From Hyphococcus sp. (GTDB lineage Bacteria; Pseudomonadota; Alphaproteobacteria; Caulobacterales; Parvularculaceae), in NCBI GenBank assembly GCA_021604605.1, contig BQJH01000001.1, positions 1 to 33,844 on the forward strand: a stretch of 33,844 nt of DNA, read 5' to 3'. A model generated the notes under the pieces. The model did no database searches, was not told the origin of the DNA, and saw only the letters and a list, made by a program, of their open reading frames with translations. Shown here one piece after another: positions 15,996 to 24,611 of the stretch. Positions within the stretch are counted from its first letter, which is position 1; each line of letters begins with the position of its first letter. A program made the position numbers and the translations under genes.

Positions 15996-16988
15996 ATGCG
16001 TGTTGTACTCATCGTCCTGTTACTGATCGTTTTGGGGTTCATCGGTTGGAAAGCCTTTGAACGTTTTAAAGTGATAGAGCCAGCGCCAGAGGTCTCGCAG
16101 ACGGAAGTTGATGGCGAGACGCCCGATGCCCCCGTCGTCGATGCTGGTAAAGAACCATCCTTGCCAAGTTTTGATATTGTTTATGTGACACGCAGTGGCT
16201 ACGCGACAATTGCCGGGCGGGCAAAACCCGGCGCCAGTGTCACTGTCTACGCAAATGGTGACGAATTGGTGACGGCGGAAGCCGAAAATGACGGGTCCTG
16301 GGCGCTTGCTACAGACACGCCCTTATCAGCCGGTCCCGTTGAGTTGAGCTTGTCGATGACTACGGCGGATGGCTTAACCATCCGCTCTGACGAAACGATC
16401 CTGATTTATGTGCCGGAACGTGAAGGCGATCTGCCGTTAGTATTACGCACGACACCGGGAGGAGCGACGGAAGTCTTGCAAGACCCGCGTGAAACACCAG
16501 AGGGTGTTGGCCCCTTAACGCTCGATGTGATCGACTATGATGATTCAGGCGCGGTTATTTTTTCTGGCCGGGCTGAACCAAATCGAATGGTGCAGCTTTT
16601 TATCAATAGGCAATTGCTGGCGCAGACGCCGTCGACAGAACGCGGACGCTGGACCGTCGCGCCGGAAGCGCAGATTGCGCCAGGTGTTTATCAGTTACTA
16701 GTTGTGCAGCTCGATGATGCGGGCCGCCCTGCCTACGCAATTGAACTACCGTTCGAGCGCGCGAGCCCGGATCAGGTTCTCTTGCGGGATGGCAAAGTGA
16801 TTGTTCAACCTGGCAACAGCCTCTGGCGTATTGCGCGCAGCGCTTATGGCCAGGGCGCTCAGTATACAATCATCTATGAAGCCAATACGGATCAAATCCG
16901 CGATCCTGATTTAATTTACCCCGGCCAAATCTTTGAAGTCCCAGATGAAGAAGAGGGCGACACAGAAAATAGCGACAACGACGAATAG
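15996..16988 (+). CDS. Membrane-anchored Ig-like/LysM-domain protein
   Basis: This 330-residue protein has an N-terminal membrane helix (about residues 3-20) and an acidic, proline-rich linker. An Ig-like segment near residues 65-105 (SGYATIAGRAKPGASVTVY) is followed by a related repeat around residues 180-225. The C-terminal LysM domain (about residues 270-320) reads VQPGNSLWRIARSAYG and ends with the typical YPGQIFEVP. LysM binds peptidoglycan glycans, so it probably spans from the inner membrane into the cell wall. The function is unknown; a structural or division-related envelope role is inferred. The start is set by AAGGGAG at 15981-15987. The gene ends 7 bp from the convergent RND gene; both end in GAATAG, giving a small 6-bp inverted repeat across the junction. 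Confidence 0.85.
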   Translation: MRVVLIVLLLIVLGFIGWKAFERFKVIEPAPEVSQTEVDGETPDAPVVDAGKEPSLPSFDIVYVTRSGYATIAGRAKPGASVTVYANGDELVTAEAENDGSWALATDTPLSAGPVELSLSMTTADGLTIRSDETILIYVPEREGDLPLVLRTTPGGATEVLQDPRETPEGVGPLTLDVIDYDDSGAVIFSGRAEPNRMVQLFINRQLLAQTPSTERGRWTVAPEAQIAPGVYQLLVVQLDDAGRPAYAIELPFERASPDQVLLRDGKVIVQPGNSLWRIARSAYGQGAQYTIIYEANTDQIRDPDLIYPGQIFEVPDEEEGDTENSDNDE

Positions 16989-16995
16989 GAAAGCG

Positions 16996-19900
16996 CTATT
17001 CTGCAGCGCGGGGAATGTCAGAGGCGGTCTGGCGTTGATGTTCGATGCCTATTTTTTCATTCGTGCTGCGTCGCGCTGAGAAACGCTTGCGCAAGACGGT
17101 TGGCGCGGCAAGCATAACCGGCGTCAGCAGCAGCGTTAGCAGCGTTGAAAAGGCAAGGCCATAAACGACAGCGGAAGACAACAGGACCCACCAGTCAGAT
17201 GTTGTCGAGCCTCTGGTGATTGTGCCGGCGCTAAAATTCAGACTAATCTCAAACACCATCGGCAACAGGCCAAGAATGGTTGTGGCGGTGGTTAAAAGGA
17301 CCGGCCGTGCACGTTGTGCGGCGGTTCTGATAACCGCGTCCTCAACGCTCAATCCTTTGCGGCGCAAATATTGATAGGTGTCGATCAGGACGATGTTGTT
17401 ATTCACAACAATCCCTGCGAGCGCGACAACGCCGACGCCGGTCATGATCACGCTGACATATTGTCCACTGAGCGCAATCCCCAAGAGCACACCGAACACC
17501 GACAAAATAACCGCGGATAATGTCAGGAGAGCGTGATAAAAGCTGTTGAATTCCAGAAGCAGGATCATTGCGATCACGAACATGGCGGCAGCCATAGCGC
17601 CCTGGAAGAAGGCTGCGGCGTCTGCAGTTTCTTCATCAGCCCCGCGCATTGTCCATTTGACATCGTCGCCAAGCGCACCGCTATCGAGCCATGCTTTCAT
17701 ATCTGCGATCGCCACATCCTGGCTGACGGTATGTCCATCAACTCTCGTATTACCGTTGGCGCGGACTTCGATGATCCGAATGCCGTTTCGGCGGACGATT
17801 TTGTCAACCTGTGGTTTTGGTTGGCGTGTAACAAAGTTCGACAAAGGAACCGAGCCCTGCGGCGTCTGCAAGCGAACCGCATCCAGCGCAAAGATGTTGC
17901 GACTCTTTTCAGGATAGCGGGCGCGGATATCAATTTCGTCATCCGCATCGTCCGGGCGGTATTTATCGATCAACAAACCATCGGTTACGAACTGCAGAAC
18001 GGCGCCCGCTTGTTGAACAGAAAGACCGTACTGACCAGCAAGGGTTCGATCCACTTCCATTGACCATTCAATGCCCGGTAAGGGCAACGTATCTTCCTGG
18101 TCCATGTAAGTATGCACATCCTGGCCATTGGCTGTGATCATTGCATTGTCTGTATAAGCGCGTACTTTTTTTGCAGCAGCGACCATGGCGTCAAAATTGG
18201 GCGATGAAATTTCAACTTGAACGTCCTTGCCGACGGGCGGTCCTCCTTCGCGTTGACGAACTTCAACGATAACGCCGGGAACGTCCTGAACAAGGTCGCG
18301 CAAGTCTTCCAAGACTAAATTGGAGTGTTCCCGCTCGGTGTAGTTCAACAAATCCACGCCGACCTGACCGATCGTCTCGGAAGGCATGTCATAGCTGCGC
18401 GTTAGAGCCGGGCCCGTTTGCAGGTAGATATGTTCAATCGCCGGATGATCTTCAATCCGGGCGGAAACGTCCTTCACGATTTCTATTTTCTGTGCTTCGG
18501 ATAAATTCCCGCGGCCCAGTACAATCAGATTGACCTGTTCGCTGTCATTGCGGATGAAGAATTCAACCTCTGGCGATGCAATCATAAATGATGTGATGCA
18601 AACGCCGATGAGCGCCACTGCGCTGGTCATAACGAGGACGGGCCGTCGCACTAACGCGGTCAAGAAACGGGAATAAGACGCAATAGGCCCATCGAGAGTG
18701 GTTGGATCAACTTCATCGACTTCGTATTTTTTTGTTGGGGTGTCGGTGCTTCCCTTGAGGTTGAATTTTTCTTTCATCCATTGCGGAATACCGAGCAGCG
18801 TGCCGATCACGGGCAGAAATATCAGGGCGACAACCAGTGAGGCCAGCAACACAAAGATCAGTGTTAAGGGCAAGAACTTCATGAACTGTCCGGGCATTGA
18901 CTGCCAAAACAGGAACGGCAGGAAGGCGGCGAGGGTAGTCGCGGTCGATGTTACGACAGGCCAGAACATGCGTTTAGACGCTTCTGAGTAAGCGGTTTGA
19001 CGCGCGGCGCCTTCGGCCATGCGCCGGTCAGCATATTCAACAATCACAATGGCCCCATCGACCAACATCCCAACAGACAGGATGAGCCCGAACATCACCA
19101 TCATATTCAATGTGTACCCAAACAGGGTCAGCATGAGAAAGCTGATCAAAAATGATGTCGGGATAGCAATGCCAACCATAATTGCTGAGCGCATGCCCAA
19201 GGCCGCGACAATTACGATCATCACCAACACAATGGCGGTCAGAATGGAGGCAGTCAGACCGGCAAGGTTGTCCTTTACGATGACGGACTGGTCGCTGAGA
19301 AACTCATACTTAATGGAGGACGGCCAGAACTTTGCTTCTTCCGCCACAGCCAGCCGCGCTTCATCGATGGTTTCGACGATGTTGGACCCCGCGCGTTTGG
19401 AAATTTCCAGTCCAATCGCCGGGCGGCCATTAAACAGCGCATATCCGGTGCGGTCTTTAAAGGTGCGGCGAACATCGGCCAGGTCGCCAATGGTGACAAT
19501 ATTATCGGCGTTGGCGCGAACAGGTATAGACATCAAGTCAGATGATGACTTGATCAGCCCTGGCGCTTTGACCGTAAACCGGGCGTCGTCGAGGTTGATA
19601 GCCCCAGCCGTAACAAGTTGATTGTTGGCGTTGACGGCATTGACAACTTCAAGCTCCGTGAGCCCGTAAGATTCTAGAACCTTTGGATCAATAATAACTT
19701 CCAGAAGTTCCTCGCGGGCGCCGGTCATGCGCGCCTCAAGAATACCGGAAATAGAATTTAGCCGATCTTCCAGCGATTTGGCTGTTTTAAATAATGTGCG
19801 TTCCGGAATGTCACCGTATAAAATGATCGTCAAAATCGGATACTGATTTTGAATATTGAATTCAGAAACGATCGGCTCTTCAGCGTTTGACGGGTATTCA

Positions 19901-20253
19901 GTTTTTGCGCGATCAACGGCTTCACGGACATCAAGTACGGCCTGATCGATGTCGACCGTCGTGAGAAACTCAATCGTGATCTGCGCGGCGCCATCATAAG
20001 CGAGCGAGTCAAATTGTTTGATGCCTTCGATACTCTGGATTTCTAATTCTGTCGGGCGCACGAGGAGGCGTTCACCATCTTCGGGCGAGATTCCAGGAAG
20101 GGGCAGCGTGATTGCGACAAACGGGGCCGGGATATCCGGTTCTGCTTCGCGGGGGATGGACTGATAAGACGAAAGTCCAAACACAATCATGACGATCAGC
20201 GCAGTCATCACGACGCGCATCCGCGAAAACGCGGCGTCGATTAGCCCTGTCAT
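16996..20253 (-). CDS. RND-family efflux transporter permease
   Basis: This 1085-residue inner-membrane pump (AcrB/MexF superfamily, PF00873) has the usual two halves, each with a large periplasmic loop and clusters of membrane helices. In helix 4 the proton-relay motif reads VGMLVDGAIVIVEY: the first aspartate is kept, but the second, which pairs with it in AcrB, is glycine. In helix 10 the segment is AGIVVNNNIVLID, with asparagine where AcrB has its lysine. This pattern is typical of a less-studied RND branch rather than of the drug pump AcrB. The substrate is unknown. The start overlaps the adaptor stop by 4 bp (ATGA), so both are one operon. No outer-membrane TolC-type gene is adjacent. 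Confidence 0.95.
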   Translation of the reverse strand: MTGLIDAAFSRMRVVMTALIVMIVFGLSSYQSIPREAEPDIPAPFVAITLPLPGISPEDGERLLVRPTELEIQSIEGIKQFDSLAYDGAAQITIEFLTTVDIDQAVLDVREAVDRAKTEYPSNAEEPIVSEFNIQNQYPILTIILYGDIPERTLFKTAKSLEDRLNSISGILEARMTGAREELLEVIIDPKVLESYGLTELEVVNAVNANNQLVTAGAINLDDARFTVKAPGLIKSSSDLMSIPVRANADNIVTIGDLADVRRTFKDRTGYALFNGRPAIGLEISKRAGSNIVETIDEARLAVAEEAKFWPSSIKYEFLSDQSVIVKDNLAGLTASILTAIVLVMIVIVAALGMRSAIMVGIAIPTSFLISFLMLTLFGYTLNMMVMFGLILSVGMLVDGAIVIVEYADRRMAEGAARQTAYSEASKRMFWPVVTSTATTLAAFLPFLFWQSMPGQFMKFLPLTLIFVLLASLVVALIFLPVIGTLLGIPQWMKEKFNLKGSTDTPTKKYEVDEVDPTTLDGPIASYSRFLTALVRRPVLVMTSAVALIGVCITSFMIASPEVEFFIRNDSEQVNLIVLGRGNLSEAQKIEIVKDVSARIEDHPAIEHIYLQTGPALTRSYDMPSETIGQVGVDLLNYTEREHSNLVLEDLRDLVQDVPGVIVEVRQREGGPPVGKDVQVEISSPNFDAMVAAAKKVRAYTDNAMITANGQDVHTYMDQEDTLPLPGIEWSMEVDRTLAGQYGLSVQQAGAVLQFVTDGLLIDKYRPDDADDEIDIRARYPEKSRNIFALDAVRLQTPQGSVPLSNFVTRQPKPQVDKIVRRNGIRIIEVRANGNTRVDGHTVSQDVAIADMKAWLDSGALGDDVKWTMRGADEETADAAAFFQGAMAAAMFVIAMILLLEFNSFYHALLTLSAVILSVFGVLLGIALSGQYVSVIMTGVGVVALAGIVVNNNIVLIDTYQYLRRKGLSVEDAVIRTAAQRARPVLLTTATTILGLLPMVFEISLNFSAGTITRGSTTSDWWVLLSSAVVYGLAFSTLLTLLLTPVMLAAPTVLRKRFSARRSTNEKIGIEHQRQTASDIPRAAE

Positions 20254-21341
20254 GGTGTTGCGCCCGCGCCGGCTTGGCTGGCGGCCTCGCTCACTGTCAC
20301 GGACTGGACAATATCCCCGGCGGTGACGAAGTTTTGACCGCGTACAATTAAATCAACGTCGCCAGATAAGCCAGAAATCCAAATGCCTTCAGGGCTCTCA
20401 CCCAGTAATTGCACTTCATGAAAGCGCACAACATTTTCGGCGTTGATTGAACGAAATCCGATTTCTCCCGCATCGCCCAGGATAAGGGCTGAATGGGGAA
20501 CCAGATAGGCAGTGCGCTGTTTTGCGAAAATCTTGAACTCGGCCGTGACGCCGTCGCGGATAAGGCCGTGCTGATTGTCTATTTCCAGCTCAACCGTGAA
20601 TGTGCGCGTCTGTGGATCGGCTGATGAACCAATAAGGCTGACCACGCCTTCAACTTCTTCGCCCGTGGCGAGGAGCGCAACGCCGCGGTCACCCACTGAT
20701 ATTTTAGCCACTTCTTTTTCAGCGACAGCGCCAACAACCAGAAATGGTGATTGCTGAATTAATACGCCGCAAGGATCTCCGATTGCCATGAAGTCGCCGA
20801 TTTCGACGGCGCGGCTATCAAAGACGCCGTCAAACGGGGCGGCAATTTTGGTCTTTGCCAATTCAATTTCAGCGCGTTCGAGGTTGGCGGTAGCGAGGTC
20901 GCGCGCTGCCTTGGCGGCGGCGACTGCGGATTTTGATCGAAATCCATCTGTGTTTAATTTTACGGCGGCGTCATAATCAAGTTGGGCTTTTGCAAGTGAC
21001 GCCCGCGCTTCAGCGCGCTGGGCGTTGCGCGCATCAACTTCGATCTGGCATAAGCTTGCGCCTTTTTTGACCAACGCCCCTTCGATCGCGGGCGTCTCAG
21101 CGACGACACCAGCAGTTTCTGCCCGAACCATGACTTTGCGTTTCGCGGCGGTGCGCCCGCGCACGATAACTTCGGCCTGCCATTCCTTTGGAGAATAGGT
21201 CTCGGTCACAACGGTAAATTGTGCTTCCGCTGCGTCCTCAATGCTTTCGCCGCCCGCAGAGAAAACACCGCGAAGTGCGAAATAGGCGACCAGGACTGCA
21301 ACGAACAGTCCGGCAATTTTAACTGACTGTGAAACCTTCAT
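20250..21341 (-). CDS. RND efflux periplasmic adaptor (membrane fusion protein)
   Basis: This HlyD/AcrA-type adaptor has about 363 residues and an N-terminal membrane anchor (about residues 6-24). A split lipoyl/barrel-sandwich domain has its first half near GVVAETPAIEGALVKKGASL and its second near AAPFDGVFDSRAVEIGDFM. An alanine-rich coiled-coil hairpin between them (ARNAQRAEARASLAKAQLDYD) is followed by beta-barrel and membrane-proximal domains. It links the pump to an outer-membrane channel. I choose the ATG at 21341 rather than the TTG at 21353. The stop overlaps the permease start (ATGA). The leader has a dyad that may be a repressor site. Confidence 0.93.
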   Translation of the reverse strand: MKVSQSVKIAGLFVAVLVAYFALRGVFSAGGESIEDAAEAQFTVVTETYSPKEWQAEVIVRGRTAAKRKVMVRAETAGVVAETPAIEGALVKKGASLCQIEVDARNAQRAEARASLAKAQLDYDAAVKLNTDGFRSKSAVAAAKAARDLATANLERAEIELAKTKIAAPFDGVFDSRAVEIGDFMAIGDPCGVLIQQSPFLVVGAVAEKEVAKISVGDRGVALLATGEEVEGVVSLIGSSADPQTRTFTVELEIDNQHGLIRDGVTAEFKIFAKQRTAYLVPHSALILGDAGEIGFRSINAENVVRFHEVQLLGESPEGIWISGLSGDVDLIVRGQNFVTAGDIVQSVTVSEAASQAGAGATP

Positions 21342-21427
21342 AAACGCCCACAAGAACTTGAAGGGATATTATTAAACTAAAACAATATCTATATCGTGAA
21401 TAAACAACGGCTAACGCCATTCTTATA

Positions 21428-21443
21428 CTGGTAAGTTTACCGG
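21428..21443. promoter_or_regulatory. Dyad operator candidate upstream of the efflux genes
   Basis: The 16-bp element CTGGTAAGTTTACCGG is palindromic at 7 of 8 half-site positions. It lies 87 bp upstream of the adaptor start, in a 219-bp gap after the BY-kinase gene. Its size and symmetry are those of a TetR- or MarR-type operator, as expected for a substrate-induced efflux operon, but no such regulator gene is in the window. A weaker GTTC/GAAC dyad follows at about 21447-21462. The rest of the gap is AT-rich without a clear promoter. Confidence 0.4.
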
Positions 21444-21560
21444 CAGGTTCAAGCCGTGGAACTGCTATTGTTAAGATTTAAGCAGGTAAAATGAACACTT
21501 CACGCACAAGATGCGGTGTTAGGCCGTTTCAATGGAAGATTTATCGCGATTGACGGTACT

Positions 21561-22391
21561 TTAGTAGTATTGATTGGGCATCAAGGCGCTTGGCGACTTG
21601 TTGAGGACGGTCCCGATCACATTGGTTTTGCCGAGGATACGTCTTGCTTCCTTTAATTCTGGCACCCGGGTCTGACCGCTGGCGGCGATCAAAAGGACGC
21701 AATCCACTTTTGGCAGGAATGCAATTGTATCGTCACAACCGAGTATTGGCGACATATCAAAAATCACCACGCGAGATTGATAATCGGTGGTTGCCGTCTG
21801 GATCAGCCTGTCAGCATGGCCGGAGGTTAAAAACTCAGCGCCTTGGCGCGTGACCCGCTCATTTGGCATCACCAGGAGATTGGGCACGCCCATCCGAACC
21901 GTGACGTCATCTAGGTTTTTCTTGCTTTCAAAATAATCAAGAACGGAAGGAAATTCTGACATGCCCAGATACCGGGCGATGCTTGGCCGATAAAAATCAA
22001 GATCCGCCAGCACTGGATTGATCCCCGCTTTGGAGCTCATGGCGATGGCGAGATTAATCGCGGTTACTGTTTTACCCGCGCCGGAGCCCGGCGAAACAAC
22101 AGCAAGTGTCTTCCATCCAGACTTTTCCATTTTTTGCAGGACACGCGTCCGCAAAACTCTGTAAGCGTTTAAAACAGGATCTTGCTCGTTAGAAATAATC
22201 CTGTGTTCGCCAAAATTTTCAAAGTTACATTCAATGAGAGGAAACCGCTCCGACGCCGCATTGAGTGACTGATCAGATTGCTGGACGACTTTGGGTGCGG
22301 CTTTGCGTAACGCCGGATGCGTCGTCGCCGTTTTGGCGTCGCCGTTATTTCCAGTGCGTGCGCGTGTTACCGCTTGCCTGATCCGATCCAT
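21561..22391 (-). CDS. Exopolysaccharide BY-kinase-like ATPase (CpsD/CapB family)
   Basis: This 276-residue cytoplasmic P-loop protein of the bacterial tyrosine kinase/Wzz-partner type opens with MDRIRQAVTRAR, as in exosortase-associated autokinases. Walker A is SPGSGAGKTVT (100-110, K107), Walker A' is VLADLDFYRPS (D130, D132) and Walker B is VVIFDMSPILGCDD (208-221). The C-terminal tyrosine cluster, normally several tyrosines that are autophosphorylated, is reduced to the final two residues (NQYY). It probably works with the chain-length protein encoded 28 bp upstream to control polymer length and export. The order wzz then kinase on one strand matches Gram-positive and exosortase-type splits of the E. 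coli Wzc fusion. Kinase activity is inferred. Confidence 0.88.
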   Translation of the reverse strand: MDRIRQAVTRARTGNNGDAKTATTHPALRKAAPKVVQQSDQSLNAASERFPLIECNFENFGEHRIISNEQDPVLNAYRVLRTRVLQKMEKSGWKTLAVVSPGSGAGKTVTAINLAIAMSSKAGINPVLADLDFYRPSIARYLGMSEFPSVLDYFESKKNLDDVTVRMGVPNLLVMPNERVTRQGAEFLTSGHADRLIQTATTDYQSRVVIFDMSPILGCDDTIAFLPKVDCVLLIAASGQTRVPELKEARRILGKTNVIGTVLNKSPSALMPNQYY

Positions 22392-22419
22392 TTATAAAAA
22401 CCTCAGTACTATTTTAAAC

Positions 22420-24036
22420 TCACACAGGGTCCGGTACCGGCCCGCTGGAGTGACCGCGTTTACCAAAACGCATTCTTCTTGATTTTTTCTTATTCGGCCC
22501 CTGAATGTAGGGAATAACGGCAATGGGATGCTCTTCAGTGATATTGGAGATATGCGTCCGGCCGCGCACTGTTGAGAAAACTAACTCCGCCGCGAAGGCC
22601 ACTGCGGCGCCTGCGCCAAGGGCGGCAAATATTGCCAGAACGCTGAGTTTACCACGATCCGGGCTGGTTGGTTCTTCAGGGCGCAAGGCGGGCTCCAGAA
22701 TAGAGAATTTTTCAGCCTGCTGGTTTTCTTCAAGGTTTTCAGCAAGCTGGGCCGCCTGTTGTTTTGACCTGATCGCCTGATACTCGGCGAATAGATTATC
22801 ATAATCGCGGGTCAGCGCGGCGAGGTCGCGTTCAACGGCGGGGGTTTTGCCAATACGTTCTTCATAATTCTTGATTTGCAGCTTCAGCTTTTCAGTATCG
22901 CGGTTGAGCATGCGAATTCGGTTGTCGATAACCGCAAGACGCCCTTCTATCTGAACACCGGCAATATCAGTCGAACCCTGACGGCTTTCATTCGCAATTT
23001 TGTCGCTCAGTGCTGTTCGTGCAATTTCAACGTCTTGTTCTGCTTTGGTGATTGCTTCCGGGTCAACCGGATCAAGGCGCTCCGCTGCTGTGAGGGCAAT
23101 TTCGGCTTGCCTCAGACCGCTGCGCAGGCGCTGGATTTCAGCGCTTGGCGCCATTTGCTGTTTAATGGCTCTGATCTCGTCCCGTTTTGCGACGACTTCA
23201 GGATATCCATCGCGATATGTTGCGCGCAACCTTGCGAGTTCAGACTCTAAGCGTCGCAGCTCCTGTGACAGACCATCTTCTGCATTCCCGCCAGCGACAA
23301 GTTGTGTTTCCAGAAAACGCTTTTCTTCTTCAAGCGTATTGATGGATTGGCTGGCGGAGTTGAGTTCTCGCGTTGTACGCTCGAGCATATCAAGATGCAT
23401 GTTCAGGTGTTCGGGTAGGGCATCTGAATTGGCGACTTTAAAATCTGAGATGCGCGTTTCGATGTCAGCAACCAGGGTTCTTAGTTTGGCGGCTTCCTGC
23501 TCAAAAAACTCAGTCGTGTTCGAAGCGCCAGCTGTCCGTGTGCGAACGTCTTCGCTGAGAAAGAGCGTAATGAATTCATTTGCAACAAGATAGGCTTTTG
23601 ATGGGTCCTCATCGCTGTAAGCAACGGTGAAAGCGATCGTACCGTCCTTGGGGGATCGTCTGTTGCCCGCGATTGTGATCAACGACACATTCAGGTTCTG
23701 GCGCATTATTGATACGCGCTCACTCTCCGACAAGCGGCTTGATGACGAGAAGACGGAATACTTATCGGCGACCTGCAAAAGACGATTGTGGGTCATAACC
23801 CGCTGGCGGATCGTCTGGATGCGTTCCTGAGCGTAAGCGTTGACCGTAGAACGAATAAGGTCCGTTGGAATCTGCTGGGATTCTACGAGGATTGTTCCTT
23901 TGGCCTCATATTTCGCTGGCAGCATCATCACGATGCCTAAGCCGATAGGCGCTATCAAGATGACCGGAATGATGAAATACAAAATCCGGCGCTGTAGAAT
24001 GATTAAAACATCTTCTAGTGAAAATTCATCACCCAT
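22420..24036 (-). CDS. Wzz/GumC-type polysaccharide chain-length determinant
   Basis: This inner-membrane polysaccharide co-polymerase has about 538 residues. The first membrane helix (about residues 20-42) follows the cytoplasmic start MGDEFSLEDVLIILQRR. The Wzz domain follows (YEAKGTILVESQQIP), then a long periplasmic coiled-coil (about residues 170-400). The GNVR-like second half leads to the second helix (LSVLAIFAALGAGAAVAFAAELVF) and a short basic tail. It sets polymer length and partners the adjacent ATPase. I choose ATG 24036, with an AGGAAGA site about 6 bases upstream, over the TTG at 24075. The tail lacks a kinase domain, consistent with the separate ATPase gene. Confidence 0.92.
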   Translation of the reverse strand: MGDEFSLEDVLIILQRRILYFIIPVILIAPIGLGIVMMLPAKYEAKGTILVESQQIPTDLIRSTVNAYAQERIQTIRQRVMTHNRLLQVADKYSVFSSSSRLSESERVSIMRQNLNVSLITIAGNRRSPKDGTIAFTVAYSDEDPSKAYLVANEFITLFLSEDVRTRTAGASNTTEFFEQEAAKLRTLVADIETRISDFKVANSDALPEHLNMHLDMLERTTRELNSASQSINTLEEEKRFLETQLVAGGNAEDGLSQELRRLESELARLRATYRDGYPEVVAKRDEIRAIKQQMAPSAEIQRLRSGLRQAEIALTAAERLDPVDPEAITKAEQDVEIARTALSDKIANESRQGSTDIAGVQIEGRLAVIDNRIRMLNRDTEKLKLQIKNYEERIGKTPAVERDLAALTRDYDNLFAEYQAIRSKQQAAQLAENLEENQQAEKFSILEPALRPEEPTSPDRGKLSVLAIFAALGAGAAVAFAAELVFSTVRGRTHISNITEEHPIAVIPYIQGPNKKKSRRMRFGKRGHSSGPVPDPV

Positions 24037-24611
24037 CGTATTTCTTCCTGCGCCGTCCAGGCGTTTGTTATTCAACTACTTAGGCGCTCTTATCCGCCTT
24101 TGGAGCGCTCTATTGCAAGCCTTCAAATGCAAGCCTTGAGCCGGATTTCGCCTTGCTCAAGAGTGCGTCTTAACCAAATAAGATTAAGTAAACCCTTTGC
24201 ACGGTCTGAACGCGTTTTTTTAGTCTTTTCGCGAGTGCAGCATCAAGGCCTGTTCCTTCAAATTAGCCTCATGACCCAACATTTGTGCGGAAATATGGCG
24301 CGTACAGGGTCAAATTAGCCGGACATGGTGCTCATGGTCTTATTTATTAAAGATATTACAAATAGTTAGATGCATTTTTCGCGATTATATTAACACAAAA
24401 AGCAGTGTAAAAATTTCTCTCAGCCGGAAATGTGGGGCCGTTATTGCCTTTAGAAGGGGCGGCCTTGGTGAGAATGGTAAACAGACGCTACAACTGGCCC
24501 ATGCCTTGCTCATCATAATGCTGATAAAGGGGCCCAAAACGATCACGATGCTTTTCGTGTCAATCCGGAACGGCGGGCCTTGAATTACGGAAGACGGCAA
24601 GCGCCCACAGG
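24037..24611. other. 575-bp divergent control region of the exopolysaccharide locus
   Basis: This non-coding stretch separates the minus-strand chain-length/kinase genes from the plus-strand glycosyltransferase genes. It should hold promoters for both, but I find no consensus -35/-10 pair. Close to the chain-length gene are two hairpins, GCGCTC/GAGCGC (24084-24089 with 24103-24108) and CTTGAGC/GCTCAAG (24135-24141 with 24155-24161). A 10-bp direct repeat, TGCAAGCCTT, occurs at 24114-24123 and 24128-24137. The centre (24330-24415) is AT-rich. Small open frames here look random. Confidence 0.6.

Noticed and set aside
17533..18063. Plus-strand open frame of 176 residues inside the RND permease
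   Set aside because: It is antisense to conserved RND sequence, with no ribosome binding site or domain.
19019..19621. Plus-strand open frame of 200 residues inside the RND permease
   Set aside because: It is a shadow of the permease frame; the composition is low-complexity S/T/I/M and no family is recognisable.
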